A stretch of DNA of 64,000 nucleotides from Verrucomicrobiota bacterium (GTDB taxonomy: Bacteria; Verrucomicrobiota; Verrucomicrobiia; CAIQCK01), in the NCBI GenBank assembly GCA_016235595.1, contig JACRJX010000035.1:1-64000 (forward strand), written 5' to 3'. Made by a program: the position numbers and the translations under genes. Positions 32,222-40,245 of this stretch are shown piece after piece (the first letter of the stretch is position 1; each line of letters begins with the position of its first letter). Below the pieces are notes generated by a model. That model saw only the letters and a program-made list of their open reading frames with translations. It was not told the DNA's origin and did no database searches.

Positions 32222-33373
32222 TCACCTCGCGGCCAGCGCCTGCTCAAAGTCGGCGATCAGGTCGTCCGCGTCCTCGATGCCGACGGAGACGCGCAGCAAC
32301 GCATCACTGATGCCGATGGTGGCGCGCTCGGCGGCGGTCAGTTTGACGTGCGAAGTCTTCGCCGGGATGGTCACCAGCGTCTCGACACCGCCGAGGCTGA
32401 GCGCGGCAGTGGCGAGCTTGAAGCGGCCCAGAACCGCGTCGGCCTGTGCCGCAGCGCGCAGCTCGAAGGACAACATTCCGCCGAAACCGCGCATCTGGCG
32501 CGCGGCAACGGCGTGGTCGGGATGGTCCGGCAGGCCGGGATAGTTCACGCGACTGACGGCGGGGTGTTTCTGCAACCAGCGCGCGAGCTTGCCGGCATTT
32601 CCGTTCTGCCGCTCGACGCGGAGGGCGAGTGTCTTCATCCCACGTTCGAGCATGTAGCAGGCGTGGGCATCGAGCATGCCGCCGTGGTTGACGGCGCAGG
32701 GCCGGATGCGGGCGATGATCTCATTGGAAGCAACGACCGCGCCGGCGTTGAGGTCGCTATGGCCGTTGAGATACTTGGTGGCACTGTGGACGATCACATC
32801 GATGCCAAGCGCCAGCGGGTTCTGGTTGATCGGCGAAGCGAAGGTGTTGTCGATGATCGTCAGCACCCCGCGCGCTTTGCCGAGCGCGGCGATGGCGGCA
32901 AGATCCACGCAGTGCAGGAGCGGATTGGATGGCGACTCGACGTAAATGACTTTCGTGTTCGGCCGGAGCTGTGCGACAAAGTCAGCTTGATTGCGGGCAA
33001 AGGAAACCTCCATGCCGAACCTTGTCAGTTCCGCCGCGACGAAATGGTAGGTGCCTCCGTAGAGGTCTTCCTGAAACACCGCATGATCGCCGGGCTTCAA
33101 CAGCGCGAACAGCACCGTCGTAATCGCCGCCATGCCGCTGCCGAAGACCAGCGCGTCCCTGCCCTGTTCGAGCGCGGCGAGTTTCGTCGCCACCGCCCGC
33201 TGATTCGGGACGTTGAAATAGCGCTGGTAGGTATTTTGATTCGTCGGATTCGGATGGGTGTAAGAAGACGCGGTGAAGATGGGCGTCGTGATGGCGCCCG
33301 TGGCTCCATCCACGCAACTGCCGGCATGCACGCAGAGCGTCGCCGGTTTCAATGGCTGATCACTGTTTTCCAC
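32222..33373 (-). CDS. PLP-dependent trans-sulfuration enzyme (cystathionine gamma-synthase/beta-lyase type)
   Basis: This encodes about 383 residues. It is a fold-type I PLP enzyme of sulfur amino acid metabolism: ATLCVHAGSCVDGATGAITT at the start, ALVFGSGMAAITTVLFALL for cofactor phosphate binding, YVESPSNPLLHCVDL, IIDNTFASP with the cofactor Asp, VHSATKYLNGHSD with the Schiff-base Lys near residue 200, and SLGGVETLVTIPAKTSH. These marks do not separate gamma-synthase from beta-lyase or O-acetylhomoserine-type enzymes. The start is uncertain: a GTG at 33373 gives the shortest sensible N-terminus (VENSDQPLKPATL), 55 bases after the amidase stop, without a clear ribosome-binding site. The PLP-synthesis gene pdxB follows after four bases. 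Confidence 0.88.
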   Translation of the reverse strand: MENSDQPLKPATLCVHAGSCVDGATGAITTPIFTASSYTHPNPTNQNTYQRYFNVPNQRAVATKLAALEQGRDALVFGSGMAAITTVLFALLKPGDHAVFQEDLYGGTYHFVAAELTRFGMEVSFARNQADFVAQLRPNTKVIYVESPSNPLLHCVDLAAIAALGKARGVLTIIDNTFASPINQNPLALGIDVIVHSATKYLNGHSDLNAGAVVASNEIIARIRPCAVNHGGMLDAHACYMLERGMKTLALRVERQNGNAGKLARWLQKHPAVSRVNYPGLPDHPDHAVAARQMRGFGGMLSFELRAAAQADAVLGRFKLATAALSLGGVETLVTIPAKTSHVKLTAAERATIGISDALLRVSVGIEDADDLIADFEQALAAR

Positions 33374-33428
33374 AACGGCGGTGACGGTAGCGGAAGCCGG
33401 TGCGTCTGCGCAAGCGTCTTGCCAGCGT

Positions 33429-34754
33429 TCAACGCCCCGCAGGTGCTGCCAGCGTGTGCCGGGCGTAGAACTCAATGACGCCGTGCGCGACGGCGTCGGC
33501 ATATTCGCGGAAGATGGAGCGGAGGTGCTGGCCGTCGAACGCGCGCTCGCCGTCGTAGTCGCCAGCCAGAAGTCGCGCATAGGTCGTGGGGTTGTTCTGG
33601 TAATACGGCTCCAGATAAACCACCGGGCCGTGGTAGAGCCGGTTCGCGATGACGTTGCGCGCGCAAAGATACGGGTTGTTGCCGACGGCTGTGGAGTTCG
33701 GGCCAAACCTGACGGGTTCCGGCGGCAGCTTCATATCGGCGCCCATCACGCGGCTGATAGCGTCGGCGGCGGCCAGCTCGGTTGGGTGGGAGTTTTCCAG
33801 CAGCTTCCAGAGCAGATCAAACTTCCGCTGCGGCGTATCCACACTGTCAGGCGTGTAGCAACCGTGGATCATCACCATCAGGCGGTTGTCTGGCGCGGGC
33901 CGGTCGCCGTCGCTAGCGGCATTGAAGTGGATGCAGAGCGTCAGGTCGGGTCGCAGCCGTTCGTTGACAAGCGCGGCGCGGGCGCGAAGCTCGGCGTTGC
34001 GATAGAACTCCAGTTCCATCCGCTTGCGAGTCGCGTCGAGCAGGAACGCCTCCCGCGCCAGCTCGCCCAACGCGCGCACGTCGGGTCGCATCGCGATGTT
34101 CTCTTGGACGTATTTCCCGGCCAACTCGCGGAACTGCTCCGGGTTCGTGTCAGTGACCGGTTTGAAGTCGTTTTTGGTGAACAGCACGGTCGCGCCGGCG
34201 CGCTGGAGCCGCGCCGCGAGCAAACGCGCGACGATGAGATTCTGCACGGCCTCCTGCTCGGCCGGACCGTTGTTCATCTTGAAAAACCGCTCCTCCATCC
34301 TCGCGAACTCGCCGCCGATGTGACCGGGGTCGAGCACGATGCGCAGCCCGCGCAACGGCTTGTCCGGCGGGTTCTTCAACGCCGGCAGATCCTCCAGCGT
34401 CTTGAACGTCCGTTTCACCACGCGGCGCGTGTCGGTCGCGAACTGGAGATGGTAGAGCCGTTGCTGGTGTTGCTCGTCATCGAAGACAGCAACGCCGTCG
34501 CCGTCCTGGGCGAGGAACTTCTGGAAGGCGCCGCCGGGCGAGAAGACGCGGTCGAGGCGCAACTGGAAATCCGCGCGCGTCATGGTGCGCTGGAACGGAT
34601 CAAGCAAACTCCAGTTCGGCGCGTCACCGGCGAATGCGGCAGCGGAGAAAACAAAGATGAGAAGGCAAAGGCAGGCGCAGGCGGAAGTGCCTGCGCGCCG
34701 TTGAGCACTCAAAAACATCCAGGGTCCGTTCTTCATATCCGTTTCCTTCGTCAT
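33429..34754 (-). CDS. Exported N-acetylmuramoyl-L-alanine amidase (Amidase_3)
   Basis: This encodes 441 residues. A signal sequence (SACACLCLLIFVFSAAAFAG) is followed by an N-terminal domain of about 90 residues and the zinc amidase domain from about 135. Zinc ligands are visible as VLDPGHIGG (His near 145), PAEQEAVQN (Glu near 166) and LTLCIHFNA (His). YLEPYYQNNP near the end is the typical late motif. The enzyme cleaves the amide bond between N-acetylmuramic acid and the stem peptide in the periplasm, for cell division or wall turnover. Its ATG overlaps the stop of the M16 gene as ATGA, so the genes are translationally coupled. Confidence 0.9.
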   Translation of the reverse strand: MTKETDMKNGPWMFLSAQRRAGTSACACLCLLIFVFSAAAFAGDAPNWSLLDPFQRTMTRADFQLRLDRVFSPGGAFQKFLAQDGDGVAVFDDEQHQQRLYHLQFATDTRRVVKRTFKTLEDLPALKNPPDKPLRGLRIVLDPGHIGGEFARMEERFFKMNNGPAEQEAVQNLIVARLLAARLQRAGATVLFTKNDFKPVTDTNPEQFRELAGKYVQENIAMRPDVRALGELAREAFLLDATRKRMELEFYRNAELRARAALVNERLRPDLTLCIHFNAASDGDRPAPDNRLMVMIHGCYTPDSVDTPQRKFDLLWKLLENSHPTELAAADAISRVMGADMKLPPEPVRFGPNSTAVGNNPYLCARNVIANRLYHGPVVYLEPYYQNNPTTYARLLAGDYDGERAFDGQHLRSIFREYADAVAHGVIEFYARHTLAAPAGR

Positions 34755-37522
34755 CGCGGCGAGGCGATGACGGTGACGAGCTTGTCGGGCGCGGGCAGGT
34801 ATTTACGGGCAGCGCCAAGCACGTCGGCAGAGGTAATTTTCCAAAGGGCCTCGACGGCGCGCGCAATCCATTCCTGACCGAGGCCGTAGAGTTCGAGGTC
34901 GCAAAGCATGCTGGCATTACCGGTGTTGGTTTCCATCGCAAGCAACATGCCGCCGACCAGCGTGGCGCGTGCCTGGTTGAGTTCGTCATCCGTGGGCGGC
35001 GTCGTGCGAATCCGTTCCAGTTCAGCGCGCACGCTGCGGATGGCAGTGTCCACGTCCTTCGGGTCGTTCTGCATGGCGAGCGTCCACGGCCGTTCGCTGC
35101 GGCTGCCGCGGAACTCGCTCGAGACACTGTAGGTAAGTCCCTGTTTCTCGCGCAGCGAAGCGAGCAAGCGGCTGTTGAGCAGTTCGCCGCCGCCAAAGAT
35201 GTGGTTGGCGGTGATCGCGGCAAAATAATCCGGCGCGGTGACAGTCACGCCGCGCGCGCCCATCAGAACGATCGCCTCGGCCTTGTCGGAAACCGGCAGG
35301 CGCACCGGATGCGCGGTGGCTTCGGGCCGGAGCGATGGAATCAGCGGCAGTTGGAGCGTCGGGCGCGGGCCGGTCGCCTGCCACGAGCCGAAGAGCGACT
35401 GGAGTTGCGCGGCGACCTGCGCGGCGTCGAAGTCGCCGACGACGGCGAGGGCGGTGGTGTCGGGCCGATAGTGCCGGCGGTAAAACGCGAGCAGGTCGGA
35501 GCGCGTGGTGGCCTTGAGGTCCGCCTCGCTGCCGCGCAGATAGTGGCGTTCGGGATGATCTTTGGGATAGAGCGTCTCGCGAAGTTCCCGCAAGGAAAGG
35601 ATGTAAGGATTGTCCAATTCTTCCTTGAGCGAGGTGAGTTGTTCGGCGCGAAGCCGCGACAACTCGGCCGGGCCAAACGCGGGCCGGCAAAGCGCGTCGC
35701 GGATCAATTCCAGAAACTTCGGCAGGTCCGCGCTGAGACAGCGGCCGCCGGCGCTCGCGCCATCCATCGTGGCGTCAAAATCTAGTTCTGCGCCGAGCTT
35801 GTCGAGTTCCTCGTGGAACTTCCCCGCGGAGCGCGTGGCGGTGCCGCGGTTGAGCATTGCCGCGGTGAGCACGGCCAGACCGGGACGTTTCGGAGGATCG
35901 AACGCACCGCCGGCGTCCACGGTCACAGAGACGGCGGTGGTGGGATTGGCATGATTCTCCTGCAACAGCAGCACCATGCCATTTGGAAGCACGGTGCGCG
36001 TGACGCGCGGCGCGAGTGCAGCGAGCGGCAACGGCAGCGAAACGTTGACACCTTGCCGGGACAGCAGCTTCTTTCCCAACACTCCATCACCCTGGCACTC
36101 CGCCGCTGCGATTCCGCCGCCGATCCTCCGCTGAATCGGGCCGGCCTTCGGACGGGGCGGTATGGGAAGCTCCTTGGAAATCTTCGTCGGCACAAACCAG
36201 CCGATGGTGCGGTTGCTGGCAGTCAGATACTTCCGCGCGACGTCGCGCACTTCTTCGGCGGTGACGCGCTCGGTGCGTTCGTTCATCGTCAACAGGCAGT
36301 TCCAGCGGTCCACGATCTCATAGGAGCCAAGGAGCGAGCCCTGGTCGCTGACGCCGTCCATCGCAAAGACGGTCTGTGTGATCGTCTGGCGTTTGGCTTT
36401 AGCCAGTTCGGCCGGGCTGATAAGCTTCTCCTGCACATCGGCGATCGCGGCATCGAGCGCGCGCTCGAATTTCCTGTGGTCCACGGTATCGGCGCAGGTG
36501 GCAAAGATGGTTTCCCAGCCGGGATCGCGCTGCTGGCTGAACAGCGAACTCACGTCGGTGGCCAGGCCGGAGTTCACCAACGCGCGGTAGAGCCGCGAGC
36601 TTTTGCCGACCGTCAACAGCGAGTCGAGCACGCCGAGCGCCAGCATGTCCGGGTGCGACGCGGCGGGAATGTGATACAACCCCTCGAAGTAGATCGCGCG
36701 GCCTTCGCCTTGCACCGTGACGCGTCGCTCGCCATCCTGCGGCGGCTCGATACCGGTGACCTTGGGCGGCGCCGGCCCGCGCGGAATCGCGCCGAAATGC
36801 TCGCGCACGCGGTCGAGCAGTTTCGCGGTGTCGAAATCACCAACAAGAATGAGGATGGCGTTGTTGGGCTGGTAGTAAGTCCGGTAGTAACCGAGCACAT
36901 CGTTGCGCGTGATGGCCTGCACGTCGCATTTCCAGCCGATGACCGGCCAATGATACGAATGCACTGCATACGCCGCCGCGTGCGCCGCGTCGTCGAGGCG
37001 GTTGATCGGGTTGTTCGCGCCACCGTCGAGTTCCGACAACACCACCTGTTTCTCGTGCGCCAGTTCCTGCGGGTCCATCGCGCAATGGCGCATTCGGTCA
37101 GCCTCGATGCGCAGGACGGTGTCGAGGCCAGACCTGCCCTCCGGCGCGGCGGCATCGGAAGGCAACGCGAAGTAATAGGCGGTGTAGTCGGTATCGGTGA
37201 AGGCATTGTTCTTGCCGCCAGCCAGCGCCGTGAGCCGGTCGATCTCGCCGCGTTTGAGCGTCGCGGTGCCTTTGAACATCATGTGCTCGATAAGATGGCT
37301 GATGCCGGTGATGCCCGGCCGCTCGTTGCGCGAACCGACGCGGTAATAGGTCCAGACGCTGATCACCGGCGCGGCATGAATCTCCTTGGTGATGACCTTC
37401 AACCCGTTCGGCAAAATCGTCTCGCGAACAGACGGACTTGCCGCCGCCCACAACGACGCCAGTGGCACAAGGAGCAGCGCAGCACACAGCGCGCGGCGGA
37501 CAGCGACTATCAGCAATGACAT
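34751..37522 (-). CDS. Exported M16 (insulinase-type) zinc peptidase, two fused modules
   Basis: This encodes 923 residues with a signal peptide ending PLASLWAAAS. The first module (about 35-460) is active-type: inverted zinc motif HLIEHMMFKG (His76, Glu79, His80) and Glu157 in AHEKQVV, exactly the H-x-x-E-H-x76-E spacing. The second module (about 500-923) has the M16 fold (TVLPNGMVLLLQENHANPTT, LRETLYPKDHPERHYLRG) but the zinc motif position reads GLAVLTAAMLNRG, so it is a non-catalytic partner. Many bacterial M16 enzymes are pairs of separate active and inactive subunits; here they are one chain. It probably degrades peptides in the periplasm. The first gene after the promoter at 37531-37558. 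Confidence 0.92.
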   Translation of the reverse strand: MSLLIVAVRRALCAALLLVPLASLWAAASPSVRETILPNGLKVITKEIHAAPVISVWTYYRVGSRNERPGITGISHLIEHMMFKGTATLKRGEIDRLTALAGGKNNAFTDTDYTAYYFALPSDAAAPEGRSGLDTVLRIEADRMRHCAMDPQELAHEKQVVLSELDGGANNPINRLDDAAHAAAYAVHSYHWPVIGWKCDVQAITRNDVLGYYRTYYQPNNAILILVGDFDTAKLLDRVREHFGAIPRGPAPPKVTGIEPPQDGERRVTVQGEGRAIYFEGLYHIPAASHPDMLALGVLDSLLTVGKSSRLYRALVNSGLATDVSSLFSQQRDPGWETIFATCADTVDHRKFERALDAAIADVQEKLISPAELAKAKRQTITQTVFAMDGVSDQGSLLGSYEIVDRWNCLLTMNERTERVTAEEVRDVARKYLTASNRTIGWFVPTKISKELPIPPRPKAGPIQRRIGGGIAAAECQGDGVLGKKLLSRQGVNVSLPLPLAALAPRVTRTVLPNGMVLLLQENHANPTTAVSVTVDAGGAFDPPKRPGLAVLTAAMLNRGTATRSAGKFHEELDKLGAELDFDATMDGASAGGRCLSADLPKFLELIRDALCRPAFGPAELSRLRAEQLTSLKEELDNPYILSLRELRETLYPKDHPERHYLRGSEADLKATTRSDLLAFYRRHYRPDTTALAVVGDFDAAQVAAQLQSLFGSWQATGPRPTLQLPLIPSLRPEATAHPVRLPVSDKAEAIVLMGARGVTVTAPDYFAAITANHIFGGGELLNSRLLASLREKQGLTYSVSSEFRGSRSERPWTLAMQNDPKDVDTAIRSVRAELERIRTTPPTDDELNQARATLVGGMLLAMETNTGNASMLCDLELYGLGQEWIARAVEALWKITSADVLGAARKYLPAPDKLVTVIASPR

Positions 37523-37530
37523 GGGTGGCA

Positions 37531-37558
37531 ATTAAAGTGTTTTGAGCCGCAAGGTCAA
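37531..37558 (-). promoter_or_regulatory. Predicted promoter of the M16-amidase-CGS-pdxB operon, leaderless arrangement
   Basis: On the minus strand TTGACC (37553-37558) and TTTAAT (37531-37536) are 16 bases apart, and the ATG at 37522 follows after eight bases. This is the best promoter match in the window, and no Shine-Dalgarno sequence precedes the ATG. Confidence 0.55.
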
Positions 37559-37582
37559 GCTGGCGCGCAACGCCCGCCGCGC

Positions 37583-40114
37583 TTATCCCATCGGCCCGCG
37601 CGTGACGCCGAGCTGGTTCAGCAGTTTCAGTTCCCGCCAGAGTTGCGCGCCGGAAATCTCGCCGCTCAGCAATTGCCGGTATTTTTCGATCGTCTGCGCC
37701 ACCTGCTCGGGCGGCTCGTCCAGGAATTCGATGCGGAACCGGCGCGCACCGAGCGCCATCAGCCGCGCGACGTGCTCGGCTCCGGTCTGCGCCAGCGCGT
37801 TGAACACCGTGTTGCGGCAGCCGGCGTCGGCCTTCAAGGGATGCTCGGCGCCGACGCGATCGCGGAGCCGTACGTCATGGCGGTCGCACGGCCGGCCGCA
37901 GTTGGTGCAATCACTGCCATTGGTGAGGAACGCGCAGAAGATGCAGTGTTCCATGTGAAACATCGGCATGTGCTGGTGGATGACAATCTCAAACCATGCC
38001 GGAGGCGCGGAGCGCAGCAGCGTTTCAAGCTGCGCTGCATCCAGATCGTAACTGGCAGTCAATCGCTCCAAGCCGAAACGGCCGATGAAATAATCGGCGG
38101 CCATCGGATTGGCGACGTTGAGCGAAAAATCGCCGACACGGCGGCAGTCAGCGAAGAACTTCAGGTGATCGTAGTTGCGGACCAGATAGCCGTCGGCGTC
38201 GCAGGCGCGGACTTGTTTGAGAATCCAATCGTCGCCCGGCTTGGTGATGCGCGGCGGAGCGACGTAGAGTGCGAAGCGTGGTGTGCGGAACGCGGGATGC
38301 CGGGACGTCGCAACAGCGTCGCGATAAAGTTTCGGGTTTTCAAAATCGCAGTAGATCGTCTGCACGCCACAGCGCAACGCAGTGCCAAGTTGTGCCAGGC
38401 TGCGGACAAGAACTACCAGTTCAGCCTCCTTCGACTCCGTGGCCGGCCTCGTCCCACTTTCCGCATTCCGCGCTCCGCATTCATTCAGTGTCCATCGCTT
38501 GGGCTGCGCCCGCAGCGCCTCCAACTGCGCTGCCGCATCGCGGCGCAGCCGGTTCAGTTCGCTCACTGGCAGCATCACCGCGCCTTCGAGCCCGTTTCGC
38601 AATTCGCCCAACGCGAACGGCGTGCCGCCGAGCCGGCCGAGTTGCTCCCGCAGGCGCTCCATGTCCAGCGGCCGTTTCTGTGCCGCCACCAGCGGCATCG
38701 CAGAGGCAAGCCGGACGATGTGACCGCCTTCGTCTTGAACCACCAACGTCAGCGGCTGGCCGACGCTGCCGTGAAGCTCCATCGTCACCGGCCGCTGGTA
38801 TCGCGGCAGGTCGCCTGCGAAACTCTGTCGCAGTCGGCGGTCGAGTTCGGGATCGTTGGTCTTCCAAAGCTTGTCGCCAACGTGGACGCGTCGGAAATCA
38901 ATGTCACCGCGGCCAAAACCGAGCAACGTCTCTGCGCCGCGCGGCTCGACATCATAGACGCGTCCGCCTTCCTCCTTCTCATCGGGCCGGCCCGCGTCGA
39001 AAACAATGCCGTCGCCGGGCTTGAGCGGCGCCAGCAATTTCAGCAGGACACACTCGCCCTGCACGCGGCTAACCTCGCCGAGAAGCATGCCGCGTTTTTT
39101 GCCAAAGCGCGCGTGAACCAGCGCCTGGTTGTCGGTGCCACGAAACCAGCCGGTGTGCAGCCCGCGCGAGAAGGACATCTCCATGTCGTAACGGTCGGAA
39201 GAAGGGGACGGACGTTCCGCCTGTCCATCGGTGGACGAGGGGACAGGCGGGACGCCTGTCCTGCTTTGCAGCCGATCCAGCGCCGCGCGGTAGATTCGCG
39301 TGATGTTGGCCACATACTCCGGCGACTTGAGCCGGCCTTCGATCTTGAAGGCGTGAACACCGGCGCGCAGCAACTCCGGCAGCAGTTCCAACCCTGCGAG
39401 GTCCTGCGGGCTGAGCAGGTAACGGCGGTCGCCCAGCGGCACCGGTTGGCCGTCGCGAATCAGTTCATACGGCATGCGGCAAGCCTGCGCGCATTCGCCG
39501 CGGTTGGCCGAGCGCCCGCCGAGAGACTCGCTGGTAAGACACTGACCGGAGTAGGCGACGCACAACGCGCCGTGGATGAACACCTCCAGCTCCATGTTGG
39601 AGTTTGGAACCTGAAGTTGGGAGCGGATCGCCTCGATTTCCTTGATCGAACATTCGCGGGCGAGAATGACACGCTGGCAGCCAAGCTCGCGGGCGAACTC
39701 GACGCCGGCAACGCTGCTGACGCTCATCTGCGTCGAGGCATGGATTGGAAAATCTGGCGAAAGCTGCCGGACGAGCCGGCAAACGCCGACATCCTGCACA
39801 ATGACGGCGTCCGCGCCGGCGGCGATGATGGCCCGCAGGTAACGCTCCGCCTCGGCGAGTTCGTCGGTGAAGGCAAGGATGTTGAACGTAACGTAGCCGC
39901 GGACGCCACGACGGTGAAGGAACTCCATCAGCTTCGGCAGGCAGTCCGTGGTGAAGTTGTTGGCGCGCATCCGCGCGTTAAACCGTTCGAGGCCGAAGTA
40001 GATGCCGTCGGCGCCGTTCTCGACCGCGGCGCGCGCGCAGTCCCAATCGCCCGCTGGCGCGAGCAATTCCGCCCGTGCAGCCGTCGCGATTGAGTTTGAG
40101 TGTCCGTCAACCAT
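37583..40114 (-). CDS. Peptidase U32 family protein (RlhA-like) with in-frame insertions
   Basis: This encodes about 843 residues. The N-terminal U32 domain (about 10-280) shows ELLAPAGDWDCARAAVENGA, IYFGLERFNARM and FVHGALC-type text (EVFIHGALCVAYSGQCL), with the cysteine cluster GECAQACR. A DUF3656-like region follows, and a C-terminal half-domain carries CIFCAFLTNGSDCTNCGRPC. Related E. coli RlhA hydroxylates a cytidine in 23S rRNA and others assist ubiquinone hydroxylation, so a proteolytic role is doubtful; the cysteines probably bind an iron-sulfur cluster. Two unusual stretches interrupt the frame: about residues 284-303 (SRTGVPPVPSSTDGQ) and a repeat-like NECGARNAESG near 545. The ATG at 40114 is chosen because the family N-terminus begins soon after. 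Confidence 0.85.
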   Translation of the reverse strand: MVDGHSNSIATAARAELLAPAGDWDCARAAVENGADGIYFGLERFNARMRANNFTTDCLPKLMEFLHRRGVRGYVTFNILAFTDELAEAERYLRAIIAAGADAVIVQDVGVCRLVRQLSPDFPIHASTQMSVSSVAGVEFARELGCQRVILARECSIKEIEAIRSQLQVPNSNMELEVFIHGALCVAYSGQCLTSESLGGRSANRGECAQACRMPYELIRDGQPVPLGDRRYLLSPQDLAGLELLPELLRAGVHAFKIEGRLKSPEYVANITRIYRAALDRLQSRTGVPPVPSSTDGQAERPSPSSDRYDMEMSFSRGLHTGWFRGTDNQALVHARFGKKRGMLLGEVSRVQGECVLLKLLAPLKPGDGIVFDAGRPDEKEEGGRVYDVEPRGAETLLGFGRGDIDFRRVHVGDKLWKTNDPELDRRLRQSFAGDLPRYQRPVTMELHGSVGQPLTLVVQDEGGHIVRLASAMPLVAAQKRPLDMERLREQLGRLGGTPFALGELRNGLEGAVMLPVSELNRLRRDAAAQLEALRAQPKRWTLNECGARNAESGTRPATESKEAELVVLVRSLAQLGTALRCGVQTIYCDFENPKLYRDAVATSRHPAFRTPRFALYVAPPRITKPGDDWILKQVRACDADGYLVRNYDHLKFFADCRRVGDFSLNVANPMAADYFIGRFGLERLTASYDLDAAQLETLLRSAPPAWFEIVIHQHMPMFHMEHCIFCAFLTNGSDCTNCGRPCDRHDVRLRDRVGAEHPLKADAGCRNTVFNALAQTGAEHVARLMALGARRFRIEFLDEPPEQVAQTIEKYRQLLSGEISGAQLWRELKLLNQLGVTRGPMG
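38458..38482. repeat. Short GAATGCGGA-type repeat within the U32 coding sequence
   Basis: On the minus strand GAATGCGGA occurs twice, separated by GCGC, giving residues NECGARNAES. It lies in a linker before the C-terminal half-domain and looks like low-complexity expansion rather than a conserved segment. Confidence 0.45.
39206..39270. repeat. Palindromic element, copy B, inserted in frame in the U32 gene
   Basis: Arms 39206-39226 and 39241-39261 (GGACAGGCG...CGCCTGTCC) pair with three mismatches around a 14-base centre. On the minus strand it encodes SRTGVPPVPSSTDGQ, close to the peptide from copy A in pdxB, in the same frame and orientation. It lies in the linker just before the conserved MEMSFSRGLHTGWF. 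Confidence 0.8.
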
Positions 40115-40140
40115 GTTTCTTTTCGTTTGAACAGGTGTTG

Positions 40141-40170
40141 ACTCTAAGCCCGCCCGGCGTGGATTGCCAA
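40141..40170 (-). promoter_or_regulatory. Possible promoter of the U32 gene
   Basis: On the minus strand TTGGCA (40165-40170) and TAGAGT (40141-40146) are 18 bases apart, leaving a leader of roughly 20 bases to the ATG at 40114. It is weaker than the other predicted promoters. Confidence 0.3.
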
Positions 40171-40209
40171 CGGCCATCTTCGGCCTCTGGCTGGCATACG
40201 CCGGCTTCC

Positions 40210-40238
40210 TTGCCATCATAAGGGCCGTTTGATACGGT
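40210..40238 (+). promoter_or_regulatory. Predicted promoter of the glycan operon, leaderless arrangement
   Basis: TTGCCA (40210-40215) and TACGGT (40233-40238) are 17 bases apart, and the epimerase ATG at 40246 follows after seven bases. It is the only promoter-like site seen ahead of the seven coupled genes. Confidence 0.4.
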
Positions 40239-40245
40239 GAATGGC

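Noticed and set aside
32218..32247. Ten-residue N-terminal extension of PdxB
   Set aside because: It would start inside the upstream gene; the GTG at 32217 has a ribosome-binding site and gives the standard MKIIVDENIP start.
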